A stretch of DNA of 64,000 bases from Candidatus Woesearchaeota archaeon. Lineage in GTDB: Archaea; Nanobdellota; Nanobdellia; Woesearchaeales; JACJVW01. Made by a program: the position numbers and the translations under genes. Positions 57,877-64,000 of the stretch are shown piece by piece. Numbering within the stretch: position 1 is the stretch's first letter; every line of letters starts with the position of its first letter. Under the pieces are notes generated by a model, which searched no databases, had not been told where the DNA came from, and saw only the letters and a program-made list of their open reading frames with translations. Where the stretch lies: positions 1-64,000 of the forward strand of contig JACJVW010000003.1 of assembly GCA_020637435.1 (NCBI GenBank), read 5' to 3'.

Positions 57877-58029
57877 GGGGCCGTAGTGTAGCCTGGAGTT
57901 GATCACAGCTGTGGTCATCGGGTACCTATCACTGGAGCTCGGGGTTCGTAGCGCAAATGCGCTGTGCTTCCAAGAAAGCACATAACGTACGGACAGCTTC
58001 TAACCGGAGTTCGAATCTCCGCGGTCCCA
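57877..58029 (+). tRNA. tRNA-Pro(GGG) with D-loop insert and a long anticodon intron
   Basis: Acceptor GGGGCCG/CGGTCCC and T-arm CGGAG/CTCCG are intact and the gene spans 153 bases. The D-loop has about 29 extra bases with GATCACA-GC-TGTGGTC and a small GG-GTA-CC hairpin. The anticodon stem GGAGC/GCTTC holds the loop TCGGGG, giving anticodon GGG, then an intron of about 50 bases with GCGC/GCGC and TGTGCTT/AAGCACA hairpins and a helix GTTCGTA/TACGGAC. Position 33 is C instead of the almost universal T. The intron borders do not form a strict BHB. Confidence 0.7.
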
Positions 58030-58268
58030 TATTTCTTCCTCTGGAATCAGCAATAGAACTCCAGAGTTCGAATTGTTGAGGTTTCCTCAACATAGACACG
58101 GTTTTTCCGTGGCGTACTCCCGCGGTCCCATATTTTTTCCTCTGGAATCAGCAATAGAACTCCAGAGTTCGAATTGTTGAGGTTTCCTCAACATACCTTG
58201 TGTTAACAAGGTTCGAGACTTCAGTTGAAGAAGACATGGTTTCTCCGTGGCGTACTCCCGCGGTCCCA
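58030..58268 (+). repeat. Two tRNA-Pro 3'-end copies with structured T-loop inserts
   Basis: Unit 1 (58030-58130) and unit 2 (58131-58268) have the design of the repeats after tRNA-Lys: T-rich spacer, GAACTC..GAGTTC palindrome, T-loop, hairpin GTTGAGG/CCTCAAC, hairpin CACGG-TTTTT-CCGTG, then the tRNA-Pro 3' end (ending CGCGGTCCCA). Unit 2 has about 37 extra bases inside the insert, with their own hairpins CCTTG/CAAGG and CTTCA/TGAAG. Outside that insert the two units are nearly identical. Confidence 0.85.
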
Positions 58269-58320
58269 TATTCTTTTCTATTATATAAGTGCAAAAGAAC
58301 TGAACAAAAAGTAAATGAAA

Positions 58321-58917
58321 TTATTTTCTTAAATCCTTATCAAATGAAAGAATCAGATCACCGACATGATAAGCTTCTATGGCGCTACGGCTACTATCTT
58401 GTTTAACACCACCTAGGTGATACTCTTTTTCTCCGTCTAAAGGATATTTTTCCACCAAGTCTGTTCGACCATCCAATTTACCAAATGGATGACCATCATG
58501 TACAAACCATTCGATGCCATCTCTCTTTGCTTTAACAGTATGTTGGTCCTTTGTAGAAGAACTATTGAGAATCTTAATTTCAATTGGCTTTCGCGGATTG
58601 ATCTCCAAATCGTAAGCAAGTAGCTCTTGTGCAATAGCATAAGCCTCTTTAGTTGCGGGGTTGCTGTCTTCTTTAACACCCCCACGATAGGGGAACCATG
58701 TATTCTCATCTGGATGTCTATCGACTCTGTCGACTTTTCCATCGTAAGGACCGAAAGGATAGCCATCGTGTGCTCTCCAGTCTTCACCATCTCGGGTCGC
58801 GATAACATAATGCATTGCATCGTTATTTGTGCTGCCGCTTATCTTGATCTCTGGTGCTTCAGAAGCATTGACTGAAGCTGCTAGGATAATTCCTGTGAGT
58901 GTTATCATCGGTTTCAT
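58321..58917 (-). CDS. Secreted protein with two tandem domains
   Basis: 198 residues with a signal peptide (MKPMITLTGIILAASVNA). Two repeats of about 75 residues follow: HYVIATRDGEDWRAHDGYPFG..GGVKEDSNPATKEAY and HTVKAKRDGIEWFVHDGHPFG..GGVKQDSSRSAIEAY. Each looks like a small beta domain and the repeat arose by internal duplication. No cysteine or anchor is present. I know no family. It has its own TATA-like sequence upstream. Confidence 0.65.
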   Translation of the reverse strand: MKPMITLTGIILAASVNASEAPEIKISGSTNNDAMHYVIATRDGEDWRAHDGYPFGPYDGKVDRVDRHPDENTWFPYRGGVKEDSNPATKEAYAIAQELLAYDLEINPRKPIEIKILNSSSTKDQHTVKAKRDGIEWFVHDGHPFGKLDGRTDLVEKYPLDGEKEYHLGGVKQDSSRSAIEAYHVGDLILSFDKDLRK

Positions 58918-58982
58918 TGTCTGTGTCTAGAATACTAAGCAGATTATAAACTTAACTATAGTCATTACTTGGAAGGGACTAT

Positions 58983-59639
58983 TTACCTTGATCTATTTAC
59001 TCCGACACGATTACAGTGCTCAAACAGTGCGCATTTACTGCAATGCGGGCTTGTTGGTGTGCAGATGCTCTGGCCCCAGGTGACGAAGACGCGGTTGATT
59101 TCTTTCCACCATCTAATGGGGGCTTTTTTTCTAAGCGCCATCTCGGTGTCAAAAGGTGTTTTAGTTCGGACATAGCCAAGTCTGTTGGTTATTTTGTGCA
59201 CATGAGTGTCAACACAGATGGCTGGTTTTTCAAATGCAACGGCTACGACGAGATTTGCTGTCTTGCGGCCAACACCGGGTAGCTCGACAAGCTCTTCGAC
59301 AGTGTCAGGGATAATGCCTCCGAATTTCTCATCGAGAACGTCTGGAAGCTGCTTGAGGAATTTTGCTTTGTTCTTGTAGAAGCCGACAGGGAAGATTAGT
59401 TTTTCGATTTCTGGAATTGAGTATTTTCGAAAGTCTGCAGGTGATTTGACGGTCTTGAAGAGGCGCTCTGAGACTGAACCAGTGGTCTCGTCTTTCGTTC
59501 GTGCGCTGAGTATGGTTGCGATGAGCACTTTGAATGGGTCGTTTGTCTGGATTTTAATGAGGTCTACAACCGGAACATGTAGTTTATCGCATTCCATGAT
59601 GAGAATTTGCATGACTTGGTCTATGTCTACCTTCTTCAT
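58983..59639 (-). CDS. nth: Endonuclease III
   Basis: 218-residue helix-hairpin-helix DNA glycosylase/lyase that removes oxidised pyrimidines. LPGVGRKTANLV is the hairpin motif with the catalytic Lys, followed by the catalytic Asp in ICVDTHVHKITNRLG. The four Cys of the 4Fe-4S cluster are in CTPTSPHCSKCALFEHC (C-x6-C-x2-C-x5-C). It works upstream of exonuclease III in base excision repair. The promoter region ahead of it has a large inverted repeat (59664-59790). Confidence 0.96.
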   Translation of the reverse strand: MKKVDIDQVMQILIMECDKLHVPVVDLIKIQTNDPFKVLIATILSARTKDETTGSVSERLFKTVKSPADFRKYSIPEIEKLIFPVGFYKNKAKFLKQLPDVLDEKFGGIIPDTVEELVELPGVGRKTANLVVAVAFEKPAICVDTHVHKITNRLGYVRTKTPFDTEMALRKKAPIRWWKEINRVFVTWGQSICTPTSPHCSKCALFEHCNRVGVNRSR

Positions 59640-59663
59640 AGAATATCAACAAAGGGTTCCGCA

Positions 59664-59790
59664 TATTAACCTTTCTGTCAAGAATGATGTTCTGACAGAA
59701 TCTAAATTATTTATATGCTTTTAATTAGAATTTTATTGTTGCAAGATTCTGTCAGAATTCTTTTCCGTACATTCTTGACAAAGGTTAATA
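59664..59790. promoter_or_regulatory. Inverted repeats flanking the nth promoter
   Basis: The outer arms 59664-59686 and 59770-59790 match as reverse complements apart from a two-base insertion; the inner arms 59690-59703 and 59744-59757 match perfectly (14 of 14). Each inner arm itself holds the palindrome TTCTGWCAGAA. Between them, CATATAAAT (about 59710-59718 on the minus strand) is the probable TATA box of nth. The symmetry and the TGWCA core, also seen at 3457-3593, suggest binding sites for a dimeric regulator on both sides of the promoter. Confidence 0.7.
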
Positions 59791-59800
59791 AGCAAAATAT

Positions 59801-60058
59801 TTAGTTGATGGCTACACCAGTGCCGATAGCCTGACCTGGCATTCCTTTTTCGAAAAGCACTCGAATTGCACCTTTCTTGCCGTGAGCAGAGCGGACTTCA
59901 CCTTTGATGTCTCGCTTAGCGGGGCTGGTCCAGGTAACTGTCTTTCCGACAAGCTTCTCAGCTTTCTCGCGGGAATCGACGGTCTCTGGAAGAACAATCA
60001 TCTGATTATTCGTCTGCGTGGTCACGCCTCGTTTATAGTTGATAATGACTCCTTTCAT
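59801..60058 (-). CDS. rpl35ae: Ribosomal protein L35Ae
   Basis: 85 residues, typical for archaeal L35Ae of the large subunit. Family blocks: GVIINYKRGVTTQTNNQMIV, KLVGKTVTWTSPAKR and HGKKGAIRVLFEKGMPGQAIG. It lies alone, with a TATA-like TTTTTAAAGG at about 60083-60092. The downstream gap to nth is the inverted-repeat promoter region. Confidence 0.95.
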   Translation of the reverse strand: MKGVIINYKRGVTTQTNNQMIVLPETVDSREKAEKLVGKTVTWTSPAKRDIKGEVRSAHGKKGAIRVLFEKGMPGQAIGTGVAIN

Positions 60059-60229
60059 AGGACTCCAGAAACTCTAGCCCCTTTAAAAAGGTTGTTATTT
60101 AATGCACGAGACGCGATGTCTGCAGGAAATCTCATTTACCCTCAATATGGTTTCAGATCTTCTTGGTGGGATCTTATCCTTCTTTTTAAAAACGGATGAT
60201 TTATTAAGGAGTGGAACCAGTATTGCACT

Positions 60230-60787
60230 ATGGCGGAAGCCGCGATGCCAGAAAAGGGGGACTATGAGATTTACGACCGGAAAAATCCAGGTGTGCTACT
60301 CCATGGTTTCTTCGCGTTGCTGCTGACTATCATCTATCTAGTTATATACTATCAGATATTCATCCTGGAGCTTGATGTTGGTTCTCATGAGTCGTTGTCT
60401 TTCATCCTGAGCATCGCCAGTATATTTATGGTGATTTCGTTATATCTTTATTACACGTTCTTTAGTCATGTTTTACAGTATTTTTCTCATCGACCAAGAT
60501 TGCTGTTCAATAAATCTGGTATCTATCTTCGTATGCACGGGGTCAAATCCTGGTTCATCGCCTGGAGCAGGATAGCGTCGATAGGTATCGAGTCCAAATA
60601 TATAGGTCTGGATTCAGCGGTGGGTACGATGCCAGCTTTGACCATTAGGTATAGTCAGAACGAAGTGCCTCCTAAATCCCTTCAAAGTGGTATCGGCAGT
60701 GAAGGTGAAGTGTATTTCTGGCTTAAGGATATACGGACAATCCCTGAGCAGATTGACGTTATACGGGGCCGTTTTCTTGAAAACTAA
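60230..60787 (+). CDS. Two-helix membrane protein with PH-like domain, copy 1
   Basis: 185 residues. Two membrane helices (about 26-44 and 55-80) come first, then a beta-rich domain (LFNKSGIYLRMHGVKSWFIAWSRIASIGIES, GEVYFWLKDIRTIPEQI) like the bacterial PH (bPH2) module. The following gene has the same layout and length and a similar end, so they are distant paralogues. A TATA-like TTTATTAAGG (60199-60208) predicts a leaderless message from about 60228. Confidence 0.7.
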   Translation: MAEAAMPEKGDYEIYDRKNPGVLLHGFFALLLTIIYLVIYYQIFILELDVGSHESLSFILSIASIFMVISLYLYYTFFSHVLQYFSHRPRLLFNKSGIYLRMHGVKSWFIAWSRIASIGIESKYIGLDSAVGTMPALTIRYSQNEVPPKSLQSGIGSEGEVYFWLKDIRTIPEQIDVIRGRFLEN

Positions 60788-60826
60788 TATATAGTAGTGA
60801 TGCTGTATATACATCGGTGAATAGAG

Positions 60827-61384
60827 GTGCTTGAGGACTGGCCAAAATTTACGAATGACACCTACGTGGTCAGATTACCCCGTAAGGGGGGCAGGTTGGT
60901 ATTAGTGACTCTAGTGAATCTTGTTCTGATCGGGGTCGCTTCTACGCTCATTACTGGTGGTATCAAGGGCTGGAATATCAATCCTATGGTGCTATATGGC
61001 ATCACTTCGATGATCGTCGCACTTGAGCTCATGGCATTATTCTTTTTCATAAAGACTTTGCAGGATTATCTTATTCCTCATACTATGATCTGCGCCGCTA
61101 AAGAGGCCTTGTTCCTAGGTATAGACGGTTCGAAAGCCTATCGCATAAGCTATGATACTATAGGTGGTGTCGGTGCTGAGACAAAAAATCTTACTCAGAA
61201 GAAAGGAACAGTTGAAGAACAGGCAGTTGTCATTCGATTCCAGACAGAAGATATGCCTGCCATCGTAAGAAACGCTTATAGTGATACGGAAGGTGAGATA
61301 TATTTCTTCCAGCACATGCTCGATAGGCCTGTCGACGAGGTTGCGAACAAACTCACCAGCAAGATCAGTAGTTATTCGTTCTGA
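60827..61384 (+). CDS. Two-helix membrane protein with PH-like domain, copy 2
   Basis: 185 residues with a GTG start. Layout as in copy 1: two membrane helices (about 25-45 and 55-78), then a domain with LFLGIDGSKAYRISYDTIGGVGAE and GEIYFFQHMLDRPVDEVANKL. The TATA box GTATATAC (about 60805-60812) puts the RNA start near 60826, so GTG 60827 is probably the first codon of a leaderless mRNA. The stop TGA overlaps the next start (TGATG), coupling the downstream lipoprotein gene. Confidence 0.7.
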   Translation: MLEDWPKFTNDTYVVRLPRKGGRLVLVTLVNLVLIGVASTLITGGIKGWNINPMVLYGITSMIVALELMALFFFIKTLQDYLIPHTMICAAKEALFLGIDGSKAYRISYDTIGGVGAETKNLTQKKGTVEEQAVVIRFQTEDMPAIVRNAYSDTEGEIYFFQHMLDRPVDEVANKLTSKISSYSF

Positions 61385-62349
61385 TGAAAATGATATATGT
61401 TGTCATGCTTTTGTTCCTGTTTATAGCAGGGTGTGAAAATGAAGTTCTTTTAGAGGATGCAGATGGATGGGTTCATTATCCTGAACCAATATTCTCCGGG
61501 CAGCATCCTTTGATTGGAGATCCATCAGTTATTCCTTATCAGGATGGTTTTTTGATGTCTTATACCTGTTTTGATGTATATGGTAAGCCGCAAGGTGGTG
61601 AGATATGCCTGGCGATCTCTAAGAATGGCACAAAATGGGATATTGTGGAGAACGGTGAGAAGGTAAAGGGTCGGATTACGTTTGATAGTGAATGGGCAGA
61701 TGCCCATGAGACTTCATTCTTGCTTGAGACCAAAGATACTTACTATGTCTATGCAATTGGCTATTTGGATGAAGGTGGGTTCTTTAATTCGAAGAGTAAG
61801 ATGGGTCTTTGGGTTTCTGAAGATGGGATGTCTTATACACCTTATAGCAAGAAGCCTATATTGGAACCTTCACCTGAGGGCTATGATTCTGATGGTCTTA
61901 CAAGTCCTTCGATACTTGAGCTGGATGATGGCTATGTTATGCTGTATGCAGGTTTTTGCCTAGCAACGTGTCAGCGTACTCCGGGTGTGTATTTGCTTAC
62001 TGCAAGTTCGAGTGATGGTATTGAATGGGAAAAGGCTCCTGAGCCATTGCTGCACAATGTCTCCTGGTCACCAGTTGGGCTTGGGGAGCCTGAACTGACC
62101 TATTCTGATGGCACGTATACTATTTATTTCACTTCTACTGAAAATCCGCATGCAATTGGTATCGCAACCAGCAATTCCTTGAGCGGCCCCTGGAATATCT
62201 CTGAAGCTCCAATACTGGTCAGTACTGGTTCTGCCTGGGATAAAGAGGGTGTTATTGCACCTTCAGTCTTAAATAAGGATGGTAAGACTCATGTCTGGTT
62301 TCATGGGATGGGGAAGAAATCTATAGAGATCGGATATGCACACAATTGA
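61384..62349 (+). CDS. Lipoprotein with five-bladed beta-propeller glycosidase fold
   Basis: 321 residues. MKMIYVVMLLFLFIAGC is a lipoprotein signal with the lipid-bearing Cys17. Repeated blades include GDPSVIPYQDGFLMSYT, TSFLLETKDTYYVYAIG, SPSILELDDGYVMLYAG, EPELTYSDGTYTIYFTS and APSVLNKDGKTHVWFHG. The Asp and Glu in those blades fit the GH43/GH32/GH130-like clan. Sugar substrate unknown. It is held on the outer face of the membrane. Start ATG 61384 overlaps the preceding stop. Confidence 0.78.
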   Translation: MKMIYVVMLLFLFIAGCENEVLLEDADGWVHYPEPIFSGQHPLIGDPSVIPYQDGFLMSYTCFDVYGKPQGGEICLAISKNGTKWDIVENGEKVKGRITFDSEWADAHETSFLLETKDTYYVYAIGYLDEGGFFNSKSKMGLWVSEDGMSYTPYSKKPILEPSPEGYDSDGLTSPSILELDDGYVMLYAGFCLATCQRTPGVYLLTASSSDGIEWEKAPEPLLHNVSWSPVGLGEPELTYSDGTYTIYFTSTENPHAIGIATSNSLSGPWNISEAPILVSTGSAWDKEGVIAPSVLNKDGKTHVWFHGMGKKSIEIGYAHN

Positions 62350-62356
62350 TTGTTGA

Positions 62357-63532
62357 TCATTTAGAAGGGTAAAGCCTTGATATTTTTTCTTTGCGCATGA
62401 AGGGTTCAAGTTCTTTACGGACCTCTAAGGGCCATTCTTTGTTTTCCAGTATTTTAGCGAGCGCCCAGGTATCGACGGATTTAACCTCGTCTATCCTGCC
62501 TATGCGTTGTAGTGTGTTGACCAGTCCCGGGTACTCAGGGTCATTCTTGTTGGGCAACTTGACGACCTCTTTGGACCATATTCTTATCCTGGTATCTTTG
62601 CTATAGACTGTCAGCATATTCTGCTTCTCTGCTTGTATGAGTATAGCTTCTTTTATCTTATTGAGCTCGACTTCAACCTTATTCTTCTCTTCTGATGTTC
62701 GCATATAGCTGTCGACCAGACTTGCCATCTCATCGGACAGGTATTTATTGTCGAGCAGACGATTGATCTCCCAGAGGTGCTTGAAATGAGGACATATGGG
62801 CTGAAATTCGCACCACCCGCACAGTGCAGTCTTGTTATCCGGGAATTCTGTCGCAGCTTCAATCTTCTTGACGTTCGCTTTCGTCTCGTCCAGCGTCTTT
62901 AGGAGATCCTCTTCTGTCTTCTCTATGATAACGTCCTTATCGAACGCAAGCATGTGCCATACCAGTCTTACTCTTTTACAATCCTGATACTTTTTCTTGA
63001 TAGCAATTGCGTATAATGCCAGCTGTCTGTCATTGTCCGCATCTTCAGCGGTCTTAAGAGAATTTGATGTCTTGTAGTCATGGATGGTGTACAGACCATC
63101 TCCTTCGTACGAGAGGCGGTCGATGTAGCCTTGCAGCTGATGCTGGTCATCGAGGTCAAAAAGGATATATTCTTCCACTCCTATGGTCTTATCCTGGTCA
63201 AAGGGAGCGAACCTATCATAATATTCAGAGATGAAACGTACGCCCATGGCGCGGTAATCATCTACTGTGTAGTCTTCACGGACGACTAGGATGCCTTCCT
63301 GCCATTCTTTATCCCACTGGTTCTGATAGAATTCGATGAGATCCTGCAACTGATTCTTGCGTTCAAACTGCAGATCTTTGTAAAGTTTCTCAAGCGCTTC
63401 GTGCACGCGTGAACCCATGAAGGCTTCGATAGTGCCCTTGATCTGTGTCTTGGCCTTCTCGATGTAGTTGAAGCGGTATTTTAGGGGGCATGAGTTGTAT
63501 GTTTCTATCTTAGAATGTGAGTACAGGGTCAT
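62357..63532 (-). CDS. PD-(D/E)XK nuclease, RecB/Cas4-like
   Basis: 391 residues. YSHSKIETYNSCPLKYRFNYIEK is the start of the PDDEXK_1 family with the first cluster Cys. The nuclease core has a His in GSRVHEALEKLY, Asp in GYIDRLSYEGD and the IHDYKTSNS (D..K) motif with QLALYAIAI following. CGWCEFQPICPHF supplies three more cysteines for a 4Fe-4S cluster. About 150 residues after it are helical. The gene starts in the stop of Nop10 (ATGA) and so is translated with it. No CRISPR array or other cas gene lies here, so a repair role is more likely than Cas4. Confidence 0.88.
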   Translation of the reverse strand: MTLYSHSKIETYNSCPLKYRFNYIEKAKTQIKGTIEAFMGSRVHEALEKLYKDLQFERKNQLQDLIEFYQNQWDKEWQEGILVVREDYTVDDYRAMGVRFISEYYDRFAPFDQDKTIGVEEYILFDLDDQHQLQGYIDRLSYEGDGLYTIHDYKTSNSLKTAEDADNDRQLALYAIAIKKKYQDCKRVRLVWHMLAFDKDVIIEKTEEDLLKTLDETKANVKKIEAATEFPDNKTALCGWCEFQPICPHFKHLWEINRLLDNKYLSDEMASLVDSYMRTSEEKNKVEVELNKIKEAILIQAEKQNMLTVYSKDTRIRIWSKEVVKLPNKNDPEYPGLVNTLQRIGRIDEVKSVDTWALAKILENKEWPLEVRKELEPFMRKEKISRLYPSK

Positions 63533-63708
63533 AACAAGCCTCGTTTCTCATACTCTTCTTTCTTAACACCGCGCTTGATGTCAGCGTATTTATCATCAGG
63601 AGAATATTTTGGAGGTCGCTTCTGTTCGGTAACCGCATCGCATACAGGACATTTCTCCTGCATCGTGTATTTGTCGCAAGCTTTGCAGAAACGGATGGTT
63701 CGTGCCAT
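63529..63708 (-). CDS. nop10: H/ACA ribonucleoprotein subunit Nop10
   Basis: 59 residues. The start MARTIRFCKACDKYTMQEKC gives the zinc-ribbon cysteine pairs with CPVCDAV, and RPPKYSPDDKYADIKRGVKK is the classic Nop10 tail. It binds Cbf5 and helps to guide pseudouridylation. The gene lies three bases after aIF2-alpha, a known archaeal arrangement, and overlaps the nuclease by four bases. ATG 63708 is the first codon of the conserved sequence. Confidence 0.92.
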   Translation of the reverse strand: MARTIRFCKACDKYTMQEKCPVCDAVTEQKRPPKYSPDDKYADIKRGVKKEEYEKRGLL

Positions 63709-63711
63709 CTT

Positions 63712-64000
63712 CTAATCACGATTGAAGCTGATCACGCCATCAGCTTTGGCAAGGACTTTCTCTACTTTAGAGACAGCTTCTTTAAGAATCAATTCGGCGT
63801 CTTTGTAGTTGTCGGATTCTACACGGAACTGATATTTGCCTCCGCCAAGGTATTTGCAGTCTAAACCTTCAGTACCTTTGATGGTGGAGAAAGCTTTCTT
63901 AATTATCTCCACTCCTTCTTTTTCATAGAGGGTTGCGGACAAGGTACCTTCGATGTCGACGATAGGAGGTTTGATCCTCTGGCGAACAATCTCTTCAAGC
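63712..64000 (-). CDS. Translation initiation factor aIF2 alpha subunit, C-terminal part
   Basis: The 5' end lies outside the window. The visible part (95 residues) reads LEEIVRQRIKPPIVDIEGTL followed by GVEIIKKAFS, LDCKYLGGGKYQFRVESDNYKDAELIL and ADGVISFNRD, i.e. domain 3 of aIF2-alpha, which contacts the gamma subunit and initiator tRNA. It heads the aIF2-alpha/Nop10/nuclease operon. An in-frame TTG at 63942 is an internal codon, not a start. Confidence 0.92.
   Translation of the reverse strand, partial: LEEIVRQRIKPPIVDIEGTLSATLYEKEGVEIIKKAFSTIKGTEGLDCKYLGGGKYQFRVESDNYKDAELILKEAVSKVEKVLAKADGVISFNRD

Noticed and set aside
62357..63532. Cas4 assignment for the PD-(D/E)XK nuclease.
   Set aside because: The protein is twice the usual length of Cas4, is coupled to Nop10, and no array or cas gene is nearby; a general RecB-type nuclease fits better.

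Overview
The window comes from an archaeon. It encodes a TATA-binding protein, an archaeal histone, L15e and L35Ae, aIF1A, aIF2-alpha (cut by the right edge), Nop10, the RFC large subunit, a GINS subunit, a two-ring Cdc48/VAT ATPase and TRAM protein. TATA boxes lie about 25 bases before many start codons, several mRNAs look leaderless, and at least three of the five tRNA genes carry an anticodon-loop intron with a bulge-helix-bulge (BHB) fold. Short genes, FtsZ plus SepF division, bacterial-type class I GAPDH and many unplaced small proteins suggest a DPANN lineage such as Woesearchaeota; that placement is inference, since no rRNA is present.

Layout. 1-9.5 kb: HAD-HIT-histone operon, GAPDH, aIF1A, a DEDD nuclease, exonuclease III, RFC large subunit, an SbcD/Mre11-type phosphoesterase and TBP. 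9.5-18 kb: L15e, SepF, tRNA-Lys with three tandem repeats, an acidic surface protein, CysRS, a circularly permuted CcdA-like protein, a pilin-like protein, a short RlmN-like enzyme, a UbiA prenyltransferase and GINS. 18-30 kb: Cdc48, class I aldolase, DAHP synthase with an upstream aromatic leader peptide, TRAM protein, a glycosidase-like protein, an unidentified structured RNA and phosphohexomutase. 30-44 kb: four pilin-like paralogues, triosephosphate isomerase, paired AAA ATPases, tRNA-Leu with one repeat, a methyltransferase, peptidase E, a kinase-FBPase pair, an RHH-nucleotidyltransferase fusion and a CofE-like ligase. 43-55 kb: SF1 helicase, secreted subtilase, cation antiporter, RelA/SpoT-domain protein, HisG-like protein, FtsZ and two CheW proteins. 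55-64 kb: tRNA-Ala with tandem 5'-half copies, two decorated tRNA-Pro genes, endonuclease III, L35Ae, two related membrane proteins, a lipoprotein glycosidase, and the aIF2-alpha/Nop10/PD-(D/E)XK nuclease operon.

Central carbon genes (aldolase, TPI, GAPDH, FBPase, phosphohexomutase) are scattered but together fit gluconeogenesis feeding sugar-nucleotide synthesis. Division is represented by FtsZ, its translationally coupled partner and SepF. A set of pilin-like and secreted proteins points to a developed cell surface.

The most unusual features are: (1) a leaderless 21-codon peptide, with 8 of its last 11 residues aromatic, before DAHP synthase, followed by a hairpin that pairs with the Shine-Dalgarno sequence; (2) double-hairpin inserts in tRNA D-loops, and tandem repeats next to three tRNA genes that look like tRNA 3' ends with a conserved structured insert in the T-loop; (3) a structured, terminated non-coding RNA near 27 kb; (4) two long imperfect inverted repeats built from TGWCA palindromes; (5) the permuted CcdA protein.
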